From NCBI RefSeq assembly GCF_020080835.1, contig NC_058158.1, positions 16,282,156 to 16,346,155 on the forward strand: a stretch of 64,000 nucleotides of DNA, given 5' to 3'. Of the stretch, positions 35,106-46,207 are shown in pieces (the stretch's first letter is position 1; each line of letters begins with the position of its first letter). The notes below the pieces were generated by a model. That model was given only the letters and a program-made list of their open reading frames with translations. It did not search any database and had not been told where the DNA came from. The stretch is from Cotesia glomerata (Eukaryota > Arthropoda > Insecta > Hymenoptera > Braconidae). Both the position numbers and the translations under genes were made by a program.

Positions 35106-38084
35106 CTAGTTGTTGTCATTTGTTCTTCTTCTTTCGATGGAACGCAAGTCTATAAGGACTTCTGTTGCAAATGTGCTGATGGCGTTCCAGGAGGCTCTTG
35201 ATGACAACATTGCTTCTACTATTGTCTCTGGTTGGATTTTCTTCTTAAGGATCATCTCCAGCTCATCTCGCTGTGGGTAAAATCGTGGGCACTCAAAGAA
35301 AACGTGCTCCGCGTCTTCATTGATTCCTGGGCAGGACGGGCACTCCGGTGAATCATCATGCTTGAAGCGGTAAAGATACGTCCGAAAACATCCATGTCCT
35401 GACAACAACTGCGTCAGATAGTAATTGACCTCGCCATGACTTCGGTTTAGCCAAACGTCGATCTTCGGTATGAGACGGTGTGTCCATCTCCCTGTTGTCA
35501 CGGCGTCCCACTGCGATTGCCATTGTGCGATGCTGTTCTGCCGTTCTTCAGCTCTGAGTTCCTCAGCACTTTGTGTGGTTGTCCTCTTTCGTTGGTAAAG
35601 GTTCCGTCTTTCCTCAGCTAGATCTCTGAGCGGTAAAGTTCCGGAAATGACACACACTGCTTCCTCTGATATTGTTCGAAAGGCGCTTGCAACTCGTAGG
35701 GCACTCATACGATATATTGGTCCAGCTTTTCTCCATGAATCTTGCACCTCTAGTGCGTCAGCCCAAATTGATATTCCGTAGGTGAGCACCGATGTGACTA
35801 CTGATGACAATAGTAGCCTCCTGCTCTGCTTTGGGCCTCCGACGTTCGGCATCAATCGTGCGAGACTAGCTCTCACTACTGACGCTTTCGTACAGACGTG
35901 TTCCACTTGCTGCTTGAAGTTGAGTCGGGCATCAAGCATCACGCCCAGATATCGTATATGAGGTTGTAATGTGATTTCTCGGTCACCGACTTTTATCTTA
36001 ATTGTTTCAACTTCTTTTCGGCTGGTAATAAGCACTGCTTCGGTCTTCTGCTTGGCCAGTTGTAGGTTCACTGTATCCATCCACTGGTTGATCTTCTCAA
36101 AAGTGATGTCAAACAGATGTTGAATCTCGTCGAGGTGTTTGGCGACGATCACTGCGGCAACATCATCCGCATACGCTACCAGTTTGACACATCTTGGAAG
36201 CTTCAGTCTCAGGAGCCCGTCATACATGATATTCCACAGAAGTGGACCAAGAACAGAGCTCTGTGGCACATCACCGGTTATATCATACTCTTTCGGACCA
36301 TTCTTTGTATCGTATTTCAGCACTCTATCTGTAAAATAGCTAATCACTAGTCTGCGAAGATATGTTGGCACGTTCTTCTCGTCGAGAGCTTGCATGATGC
36401 AGTCCCAATTAGCGGAATTGAAAGCATTTTTGATGTCCAAGGCAGCCACCAGGCATTACTTCTTCGTTCCACCCTTCCATCTAGTTCCTGCGATTGCCTC
36501 TTTGGCCGTATTAACAACCAGGTTGATCGCGTCCAGGGTTGATCGTCCTTTCCGGAATCCATACTGGTTGTCTGCCAAGAGTGGGTCGACTACTGCATCT
36601 ATTCGCTGATGGATGATACGCTCAAATATCTTACCCGCCGTGTCTAGCATGCAAAGTGGTCGGTAAGATGACGGTTCTTCTGGCGGTTTCTTTCCTTTAG
36701 GTAAAAATACTAACCGTTGCTGTTTCCACTTACGAGGAAAAGTCCCCTCCTTGAGGCATGCGTTGTAAGCGTCTAGAAATAATGTTGGTGCTGCCTTTAT
36801 GATGGTTTTCAAGACTATATTAGGGATTCCGTCCAATCCCGGCGCTTTATTATTTCCTACCCGATTACAGGCCTCCAACAATTCTTCTTCAGTGACAGGT
36901 GGAATGTCGTCCAGTTCATCTGGCGTTGACTGATAATTGAGACTGTGTGGCTGTGGAAACAGCGCAGTGACGATTTTCTGAAGGAGTTGGGGACACGTAG
37001 GTGACGGCATTTGTTGTTTCTTCAGGTGCGTTATGACCACCTTAGACGGCCGACCCCACACGTCTTTGTCGACCTCGTATATGAGCTCTTTCCAGCATCT
37101 TCCTTTGCTCTCTTTTATGGCCTTATTAAGTTCACGACGAGCTTTTTTGTACTCTGCGATCAGCACTGCAGAGTTAGGTCGTTGATAGCCACGCTGTGAT
37201 ATTCTTCTCTTTCGATGACACTCTTTACGGAGGTTGCTGATATGACCATTCCACTAGTGTACCGCAGGTCTTGAATTCATAACACGTTTACGAGGCATAC
37301 TGGCATCACAAGCTTGTGTTACTCGCATCATCAGGGCCTTAGTATGTTCTTCTGCACATCCAGTCTCTATCGGATCACTATCGAGGGCTGTTAGCAATAC
37401 TTCTGGGTCAAGAGATTTCACCTTCCAACCGACGGTGTTAAATTGCTTGATAGGCCCCCAGAGGTTCTGGTCGTTTGACGTTTCCCAGAGTATCGCATGA
37501 TGGTCACTGGCAGTGTAGATGTCCAGCACCTTCCAGTTAGTGTTACCTTTAGCAAGGCTGGTACTGACAAAAGTGACGTCTACAATCGAGCTTGCGTCAC
37601 CTTTGGTGTAGGTCGGCGTGTCACCACTGTTGAGCAAGACTACATCTAGTGTAGAAAGAGCTTCTAGCAGCTCTCTTCCTCGTGCATTAGTCTGCTTACT
37701 GCACCAGTCCACTGCCCAGGCGTTAAAGTCCCCGGCTATCGCCACTGGATGATGTTGCTTCGCATCCTCGGTCAGTCGATCCAAGAAGTCAGTAAACTCA
37801 GCAATTGAGAGGCTAGGTGGTGCGTAGCAGCTGTAAAAACGGATGCCATCTACTGATGCTGCTACAAAGCCAGCGCTGCCATTGGTAGCTACACTCTGGA
37901 AAGGGAGCTTACCACAAGCCCAGATCACAGCTTTCGTGGTGATATCCGTCTCCCAAGGTTGTCCAGCTAAATGTTTATATGGCTCCGATAAAAGCACAAC
38001 GTCGAGCTTCAATTCCCGTACTGTCTGCATAAGCAGGTCATGCGCAGCTTCGCAGTGATTGATGTTAAGCTGCAGTATCCTCAT
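35106..38084 (-). pseudogene. R1-clade ORF2: endonuclease and reverse transcriptase
   Basis: About 990 codons in one frame. Endonuclease (38084-37254): MRILQLNINHCEAAHDLL, SEPYK, AGDFNAW, SDHHAILWE. Reverse transcriptase: GLDGIPNIVLK, YRPLCMLDTAGK, LDIKNAFNSANWD, VPQSSVLGPLLWN, catalytic VAYADDVAAV. A C-terminal zinc knuckle reads CPSCPG...HVFFECP. In-frame stops: TAG at 37254-37256 (VH*W, where W-W is usual in the clade) and TAA at 36456-36458. No frameshift. The ORF2 ATG overlaps the ORF1 stop (ATGA), as in elements that translate ORF2 by reinitiation. Confidence 0.85.
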
Positions 38085-39436
38085 GTTCGTTTATTTGTCA
38101 GCTTCTGGAGTGCTTCTTGGAAGACTGGACATCGGCCAGAACCAGACCGGTGAGCAGTGTCCTGAGAGCCAGGTTTTTCCGCACATAACGCACATTTCAC
38201 TTTATTTGGGCATTGAGCAGCTTGATGACCTGTTTGCCCACATTTGATGCAAAGCCCAGATCGGTCGACTTCGCTTTTACATTGAGCAGTAGTGTGCCCA
38301 AAGTGCCAGCACTTATAGCATCGTAGTGCTGTCTTAATTGCTCTGACACGGCAATTTACCCAGCCAATCCTTATTTTGCCTGTCTTTCCGAGTATCTTCT
38401 GCACTATTGCTGCTGGCAATCGTACCGAAGCAGTTTGAGTACCTCTGTAGACCGGACGAATTTTAATGACATCTTCAGGTATTTCGTAGTCATTTCCAGC
38501 TGCCTCTTGTAAGGCCTTCCGGACATCGTCTTTAGTTGTTTCGTCGTCAATGTCCCGGATTTCAAGCTGTTCCTCTGGGCCTTTACAGATGACTTGCGCT
38601 TCTTCTTTAAGGATGCTCTTGATGGTCTTCAGCAAAGCTTATCCTTTGTCTGCGGTCTTTCTGGAAAGCGTAATGAGCATATTCCCACCATTCGTCTTTT
38701 AAACCTTGTCAACGACGTCACGGGTCTGATCTGGTGGGACATCTTTTTTAATCCGACGCAGTATCTCGGCATATTTTGCCTTCTCAACGGGTCGAATAAT
38801 TAAGGTATCTGGTTTGGTGAATTTTCGCGGTTTTTCCCGCTTAGGCTCCGGCCGAGATTTGTTCACCGGTTGTTTTGGTAACCGCTCTCTCGCTTGCTCC
38901 TTCTTCTCCTTCTTGGATTGGACCTTCTGCCATTCAGTCACCTCTTTTTTTCCGGCGTTTTGCACTGCCGTGTTTTTCGGAGGGCTTGGTTTCAGGTCCT
39001 TTTTCTTCACAACTTGGCAGATCGTTGGGTCGGGAGAAGATCGATCTTTTCTCTTAGTTGACTTGCTGCTAGTTCTGATTCTGTCTTCCGCGACTGATTC
39101 ACCGTCACCTTCGGCTCCAGTGTCCATTGCTTCTTCATTCACGACAGTTGCTTGAATGCTTCTCTCCGGTGTAGTAAGAGAAGTGCGTCGTACTGTTAAA
39201 CACCATTCTTCATCAAGTTTCTTGAATCTCTGGAGGGCATTGGCTACGCTGGTCGTCTTGGTCTTAATCTCCTTGTGGATATTGACCTTAGATTGGATGA
39301 AATCATTTAGCTCACTGGTCAGCTTTTCAAGGCGTTCAAACGCTTGTGACCGCTTCATTTCAGCGCTTGCCTCAATCGCTGCTTGTTGGGCATGAGGCCC
39401 ATTTTCACTATTGTTGTTTTCCTGAATTTTACTCAT
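38081..39436 (-). pseudogene. R1-clade ORF1: gag-like RNA-binding protein
   Basis: About 450 codons in one frame with two in-frame TAA stops (38699-38701 and about 38642). The N-terminal half is charged and probably coiled-coil (ERLEKLTSELNDFIQ). A lysine-rich middle (STKRKDRSSPD) follows. Three zinc knuckles sit near the C terminus: CYKCWHFGHTTAQC, CIKCGQTGHQAAQC, and CALC...H...C. Such proteins coat the element RNA. The stop TGA overlaps the ORF2 ATG by four bases. Initiation at MSKIQENNNSENG, at 39436. Confidence 0.8.
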
Positions 39437-39935
39437 ACTTTTAAATTCACCAGCGCATCGTACGGAGTGGAGCGGGTTGTCATAATTAGGAACGAGTGTA
39501 CCCTCGGAGATAGTACTCCAACCCCAGTTCCCTGAGGCCTAGCCGACACTTAGCCAGTCCCGGAATACACGGACGGACTAGACTCGCTCGGAGCGGTGAA
39601 GATTCCGATCTCTAACACTCACTGCGTACTTCCTGATCAAGGCCCGAAGTGGCTGGCTCCTGATCCACTGCTGCAACTTACACCTCGGCAGAGCAAGCTC
39701 ACATCAGCCGTGGCCTGCATCGTCGGAAACTACGACACGAGGTTCCGGTCACTCCCAGTGGGTCACAGCAGGGAACGATCGTCTTGTTAGGTCAGTTAGT
39801 GTGACCAACCCATTAAAGGGGAGTTTTGTCCACGGGAACGTATTTTATTTGGCTCCTACCCTCTGTACCAGGTACAGCGAGCGTTCTCCCATCCGCTACG
39901 GGGAGACGCGCCTGGTAGCAGTTTCTCCTCTGCCC

Positions 39936-39941
<6 letters not shown>
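39437..39941 (-). other. 5' UTR of the R1-clade element
   Basis: Upstream of ORF1 on the minus strand, GC-richer than the window and without a convincing ORF. It ends at the (GT)n tract; a full 5' end is plausible. Confidence 0.5.

Positions 39942-39974
<33 letters not shown>
39942..39974. repeat. (GT)n microsatellite between nested elements
   Basis: GT tract shared as the insertion site of the R1-clade element (left) and of the hAT-like element (right). Confidence 0.9.
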
Positions 39975-39976
<2 letters not shown>

Positions 39977-40559
39977 TAGGGTGTCCGTTATTTACCAAGT
40001 TGATTTTTTTTTCGCTGCCGCCCCATGGATTTTTAGTTCTTGACCTAAAAAAAAATGTCTTACATAAATAAGCTCTTAATTACCAAATTAAACCGTGCCC
40101 GAATCGAGTTACATTTCCCATTTAAATAACATAGGAATTTGGAACTTTTTGGAATTAATTTTTTTTCTTAAAAAAAAATGCCACTAGGACTATGATCAAT
40201 GCATAATCTGATGGGAAATTGAATGCTTTACAAAAAAGTTCTCTTATAATTTTTCGATAAAATCAATTCTTTAAAAGTTATTTGTGGTTTTAGTTGTGTA
40301 TTTAATTATTATCATAGTTTTTCAGTTTTGCTATGAAGTTTCATGTGTTATAGTCATTTATTTCATCTATAAATGTTTCAAAAATTTCATCAAAAAGATT
40401 AACAGATACAGTAACGTTAAAAATGTGATGTATCGAATACATTCTTAAGAGTATTTCCGCTAATATGTATTTTTTCTGTCTCTATTCACATTTATTTGTT
40501 AAGCAATTTTTAGTCGCATTATGATAAGTATTTTTTTTTTTATAAATAATTTGCACTAA

Positions 40560-40897
40560 ATGTTGTTTTTGTTTTTTTTTCATGAGTTAAAATGTTGATG
40601 TATCTTGAATTAATCGAAGCGCTCTTTCAGCTACATCGTTACAATTGGAAATTAGTAACGATGTCTAATCTTTCCAAACAATCGTTATTGTTAGCCCATA
40701 TCTCAAAGTTAATCTTTAGGAAATTTTTATTTATGTTGAATCGAACAAAAAATTTAATCGAATTTCAATTGATGAAAATTAATTTATTCAATAAGAAAAT
40801 CAATATCTTTTTTTTTTAAATTGATAATTTTATTATCTTAATTTACTATATCGCGTTTAGGCGAAATTAAAATCGAAATTTTCATCACATTTTAACG
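40560..40897 (-). pseudogene. Transposase remnant, C-terminal part (element E)
   Basis: Degraded copy of the coding region seen intact at 57034-57430. On the minus strand it reads NDVAERALRL around 40605-40640, the counterpart of NDIAERAVQLT in element G. Other stretches align only at nucleotide level. It is followed at 40898 by the target duplication of nested element F. Confidence 0.55.
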
Positions 40898-41030
40898 CTT
40901 CAATATAGTTGGATTCTGCAAGGCATATTTCAATAATATTATCAAATTTTTTTATCTAAAGATAAATATATTAATAATTCACCACCAAAATTTAAGATCA
41001 ATTCACCACACCGTTTTTGAGTAATCAATT

Positions 41031-41176
41031 TCGAAATTGCATTATTTACACGCAGAGGTATAGAGAGATAGTGAAGTTGGTATAAAATTATTTGCATCAC
41101 TCGAGTGGTACGGAAGATTTCATACTAACTTTACCATATCTCTATACCTCTGCGTGTAAATTGTGCAATTTCAAAA
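41031..41176. mobile_element. Small foldback MITE
   Basis: Inverted arms GAAATTGCA...TTTACACGCAGAGGTATAGAGA and their complement. The core spans 41045-41160 with arms of about 40 bp. Located between the left arm of element F and the RPA-like gene. Confidence 0.75.
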
Positions 41177-41959
41177 ATCCTTTACTATAAAATACATGGA
41201 GTCTTGAAGTTAGTCATTAGTCGATACTCGCAAAAAATGGCCCACGATTCATTATTGGCTGAACATTTACCCGCTTAATTCTACCATTGGTCAGTTACTA
41301 ATACGTGAACATATTAATGTATCGACATATATTATCGAAACATTTTCAAGTATAAATATATATAGAACAAAATTCTTTTTAAACATAAAAAATAAAAATA
41401 GATAAGAAATAATTATTAATTATAAAATGAATATAATAATATCACCATGCATGTTTAAGATCTTATAATTTAATTATATTTATATATTTATATTTAATTA
41501 ATATAAATAAATTAAATACATAATAATTGCTTTGTAAACCAAACCAATTGCCGTAGAGTGCCATCTTCTTGTAAAAGTCGTTATTACCTTTCAAGTCTAC
41601 AAAATAAGGTGGTAAAAAATTAAAATTATTATTTAGGTGGCGTATCGAATGCTTTTAGCTTTCTCTAACACAAAATTGCGTTGTATACGCATGTATAATT
41701 TTTATACTAAATATTAATGCGCCATTTCCGGTTACGGGTGATCTCGTGAAGGACAAAAGAAATATTTCTTTCCGTTCGAGCTACGACACGTGCAGCCTCG
41801 CGTTCACTTTAGCAGTGCCTTTAGATTGTGTCTAACAATCAATTACGTTTTATTTTACCGTTATTAGTGTTATTACTATTCGTTCTTAAATAAAAGATTT
41901 ATTACCTAGATCAGCTAAATTATAATCACTTTTAAGATTATAATAAAAATATTTTAATC
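41161..41959 (+). other. Upstream region of RPA-like gene
   Basis: About 800 bp without an ORF. The last 250 bp are less AT-rich (TTCGAGCTACGACACG, GCAGCCTCGCGTTCAC at about 41780-41815) and look like promoter and 5' UTR. The start ATG at 41960 follows AATC. No defined promoter element can be named. Confidence 0.4.
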
Positions 41960-43311
41960 ATGGCTAACGGTGATCCAACTTCTGGTGATGTTTCCGATTT
42001 TACAACAAATGATGAAATAGACGCTTTTGCCAATGGCGACACAATGGTGTAAGTACTTTTTCAATAAATCTTTAAACAATAGTGATCAGTGCATTATAGT
42101 TGATTATTCAGTTTCAATTTACATTTACATAATAATAAAGCTAGCCGACGATTTTAATTTGTTGATATTTTTTTTTCATTTTTTAAATTAAAAATAAAAA
42201 AAATTTTTTTTAATAATACTTAAAGTTTTTCAAGTTTTTTACAAATGATTTTTTTTTTTATTTTTTTGTAATAATTTTTTCAGTAAAAAAATTTAAAAAA
42301 TTTTTAGATGTCGGCTAATTTAATTTTCATTCAATTTACTATCTTTGGTGTTATTATAGGTCGTTTAAAGGAAAAGTGGCGTGGGTTGACGGAGTTAAGT
42401 TCGTAAAAAGTGGAAAAAAATTGTTTCGTTTTGTCATGACAAATAACGCCGGTAGACAAATTCGAATTCTGGTCTGGGACAAACAGGGCTCTCTTTATCA
42501 GCAAAAAGTGGAACCAAATATGGTAAGAATTGTTTATTATTTAAATATTTAAATTTATTTTTAAATTGATTATAAAATTATCTATTGAATTGTGTCGTTA
42601 TTCATCATTTACTTTATTAATTTGTTGATTGCAGGTCCTTAAGTTTTCTCGATTGAAATGCTTACCAGCTGACCCGCTTTACGCACAAGCAGCGGAAAAT
42701 GTCGTTTCACAAGAATTGACTGTTCAGTCTAATACAACAGTCACATGGCCTGCGCCATCAACTATGCCTTTGAAAAAGAAAGTTGTAACAATTTCCGAGA
42801 TATCGGAGGAATTCGGAATGGTTTCTCTGACAGGTTATGTGAAAGATGAATTCGAGGAAGTATCCTATAATAATAACTCTTACTCTTCTGGTTCTATCAC
42901 CGACGGTGAGTATAAAGTAAAAGTACAAGTACGTTCTTATGTCAAAGTTATGGCGGATAAATTAACACCCGGGGTCCACGTTCAAGTTCAAGGTCAAGTA
43001 AATCGAGAAAGATTGCGTAAGTACTCAAAGGTGATAATTTACGTTACTTATTGACGGATTAATTTTATGTTTAATTGTGTATTGTTCTTGTAGACGGACT
43101 TCCTTACATCCAGTGTAACTCTTTCAACGATGTAAAAGTCGTGGATGACGAAGTAATGTCAACTAATGCGATCAAAGCTGGATTTAAAACTCCTGATGCT
43201 CAATCCGCCAAACGAAGGCGTTCTGAAGAGCCTAAATCTCCATTGGCTGAAATATCTAACGCACTACAGGAACCACTAAAAACTGTTGGATCAAAAATGG
43301 ATGATCAGTAA
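41960..43311 (+). CDS. RPA-like single-stranded DNA-binding protein, four exons
   Basis: Exons 41960-42048, 42360-42522, 42635-43016 and 43094-43311 join with consistent phases and GT/AG introns to encode 283 residues. There are no internal stops. Residues 31-125 (KGKVAWVDGVKFVKSGKKLF, then QIRILVWDKQ) fit an RPA-type OB fold. Residues 130-230 (VVTISEISEEFG, GVHVQVQGQVN, PYIQCNSFNDVKV) fit a second. The tail has a nuclear-signal-like AKRRRSEEPKSPL (KRRR at 251-254). Canonical RPA70 is about 600 residues with a zinc ribbon; that is absent here. It would bind single-stranded DNA in the nucleus (inference). It lies inside TIR element F and upstream of a Helitron. Alternatives: a lineage-specific host gene, or cargo of a DNA element. 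Confidence 0.7.
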
Positions 43312-43604
43312 CTTCTTGCTATCAATGTTTAACTTATTTTGGCTTTTTTATTCAGTTTTATGTTTTTATTATTTTCTTTTTTTTTTTAAAGTAATGATCA
43401 GCTTATTAAGACAAGTTTTGCAAATTGACAATTTCAATTAATGTACGTTATTATTTTTTTCATTCGTATCGGCCGTATTTAATTTGGTTTTTAAGGAAAA
43501 TGTTCTCGAGCTATTTTTAAAAATCATTACATTAAAGGATTGTATTTAATTTAGTGTTTGATAAGAACAAGTGCGTAGAAATCTAATTTCTCGTATATAA
43601 TATA
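43312..43604 (+). other. 3' region of RPA-like gene
   Basis: AT-rich and non-coding; probable 3' UTR. An ATTAAA lies near 43529. No terminator can be fixed. Confidence 0.35.
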
Positions 43605-43787
43605 CAGTAAAAAAATTTTGCGTTATTACGTCAAAAAATTTAATATTAAAAATTTTTGTGTTAAATATTTAACACTTTTATACGTAAATTTAACATTTAT
43701 TATGTTAAACACAAAACAGCGTTAAATATTTAACATAAAACTTTTAACACCAAATTTTTTGACGCAATGTCGCAAAATTTTTTACTG
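43605..43787. mobile_element. MITE (CAGTAAAAAAATTTTGCG ends)
   Basis: Inverted arms CAGTAAAAAAATTTTGCG and CGCAAAATTTTTTACTG, with an internal GTTAAATATTTAAC palindrome repeated. About 183 bp, TA at the left flank. Lies just downstream of the RPA-like gene. Confidence 0.75.
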
Positions 43788-46207
43788 TGTACTATAACAT
43801 ATTAGATACTTGCCAGCTGTTTATTTTGATATAATTTGGATAGATATTTATTTTTTTTTTATTTAATTTTTATTTAAATTTAATAAGATATATTTAATTA
43901 AAAAAAAAACGCACTATGACCAATAAATAAATTAATGTATTTCATTAGCGCTAAGAGTATTTGAAACGTAAAGTTCTAAAAGTAGTTCGCGAGTGAATTT
44001 GCATGCGTCTATTGTTTTGGTTATGATCGAGCAGTATTGATTGATATTTTTTTTAAATATTTTTAAAACGTATGGAATGATGTTTTAATTTTTTCATTCA
44101 CTGTGTTATAAGCTAAGGCATAATTTAATATGTTATTCTCATGATAAATACTTTTATTTCAATTAAAGTAAATGAAACGCTTATTAAGATAAGAAGGGCA
44201 GACGATGCAATATAATTGTAACTATTGGCTCTTTGAGTTGATTCATCGTAAAACTTATTGTTACTGCTACTTAATTGAAAAATTATGATTTGATTATAAT
44301 CAAATCATTAAATAAGACAAATGATTGATATGTTGATTAAATAATTGTAAGGTTGAGTTTATTTTTATAATTATTTATTATAATTGTGACTGATTAAGAT
44401 AACAAATTAGTATTTGTAATAAGTAATAGTAAGATTAAAATATTAACTTATGTTTTTATTTTTAGTGGTGTAAAAGTCTGACTTTAATTATGCACTGACA
44501 TGAATGTTTTTCGCTTTTATATTTTTATTTTATAATTAAAGTAACGACATGTTTGAACGTAGTACTTATTATTGATACATAAAGTTAAATGTATTATTAT
44601 TACGGTATTCAACCGATTGTTCCACTGCAGTTTACTTTTTTATTAAGTTTTGTTAAATAACATTATGGTACGTTGAATCATCAATAAATATTATTTTCGT
44701 GTGTGTAAATTTACTCATTTTCCTTGAACATTTAATCCGATTTTTCTTTAATTATTAATTATTCTTTATGATGAAATGAATCAATTGTCATCTCATGTAT
44801 TTTTTACAATGAAATGAATACATTGTACGTATTATATTTAATTAATCATTATAAATAAGTTATAAAATCGTTCAACGTTAATTTCAATCACGTGTATTAC
44901 GGGTTTTTTTTTGTACACATGAGCCTGACTTATGGGATATAGTCTGCGCAAGCGCATATTTTGTAATGTGAACATAACCTAAAATGGAAATATTTTCATA
45001 ACATTGAATCGAACGTGATTTATGTATCTTAAGTATACGACGAATGAAGAATATTTTAATTAATACAGTACTGCAAAAATTTAATTGCTGATTAGATTTC
45101 CTTGTGCGTTCAGTTATTTTGTAATATTATTATTTATATATCTACGTCTATTGAATTGTGCGTTGTACTATTAATATGGTTTTTGTTTAAATTCATAACC
45201 TAGGTGCATTATTGACACTCCTTATGATGTGTATTTTTTTCATTGTATCTGACTTTTGACTTTGAATTTTCTGTCTTATGATCTAATTCGGTTTACTCTG
45301 AAAACAGATATTGGCAAAAAAAAATTGACATTTTTCGTCCCATGTAAGGGTAAGTATGTATTGAAATTTCGCTTCTGGTTGGAATAACGAGATAATAATT
45401 TTTCTTTTCGTTAATTGATATTAGCCAATGCACATAGTAAAAATTTTTTGATTTGTTGTTTTTAGGAACCAATAATTTTGCGTGCTGACGGAAGGTCGAG
45501 ACATCCGTTTAATAATACTGGAAGACGGTTCAACCCAGGATCTATGAAAGTTGTAACTTGGTTTACGAGGTGGACATAAAATTTCAGAAATAGAACCAGA
45601 TCTAGGATTATAGATTTTAAAACTGTATAAATGACATTATTTGAATGTAATTGATGAATTGAATAAAAAATATATAGAACGTTATGTAAATTGAACTTGG
45701 TCAATAGTCTAAGAGAAATTAAGAATATAAGTAAAGGAATCTATTTATTCCGATTATAACAAATATTACTTCATTTAAATTATCATTTAACAATCATATT
45801 ATACATTTTAACGAAATATAACGTTAAATAATTAAATACATATTTATATATAGGAATTAGATAAAAGACTTTAGATATATATGTGACGAATAGAAATAAA
45901 ATATAAGATAATGAAATACGCTGTTCAATGACAGCCAAATAAATTTGCTTTCTAAGCCCAACGAGTTTATTGGATTCTTAATTTTTTTAAATTATTAATT
46001 ATAGAAGCAGATAACTTAAATAGACGGTTCATTTGATATCATCACTACTATTGTAATTTATTATAGTTCAATATATTAATTATCATTTTCGTTACAGCTC
46101 TTATTTTCGTATCAACTTATGATGTTACAGCAGTAACATAGCTAACTATTGATATTTGATTCATTCTTATTTTCTATATCGTTCGATTTTTGCTTCCTCT
46201 TGTCATC
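43788..46207. other. Non-coding AT-rich stretch, includes unplaced Helitron 5' end
   Basis: No gene recognised in 2.4 kb. The 5' terminus of the Helitron that ends at 51695 must lie here or nearby, but no single TC start is convincing. Confidence 0.4.

Larger units (their letters stand above)
34858..39941 (-). mobile_element. R1-clade non-LTR retrotransposon inserted in (GT)n
   Basis: About 5.1 kb, minus strand: ORF1 (gag-like, zinc knuckles) overlaps ORF2 (endonuclease and reverse transcriptase). Both flanks are GT dinucleotide repeats (34841-34854 and 39942-39974). In the element's own orientation that is an (AC)n target. Some R1-clade families such as Waldo target AC-rich repeats (established knowledge), so it may belong there. 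Codon structure is intact apart from four in-frame stops. The GC content is clearly higher than its surroundings. Confidence 0.85.
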
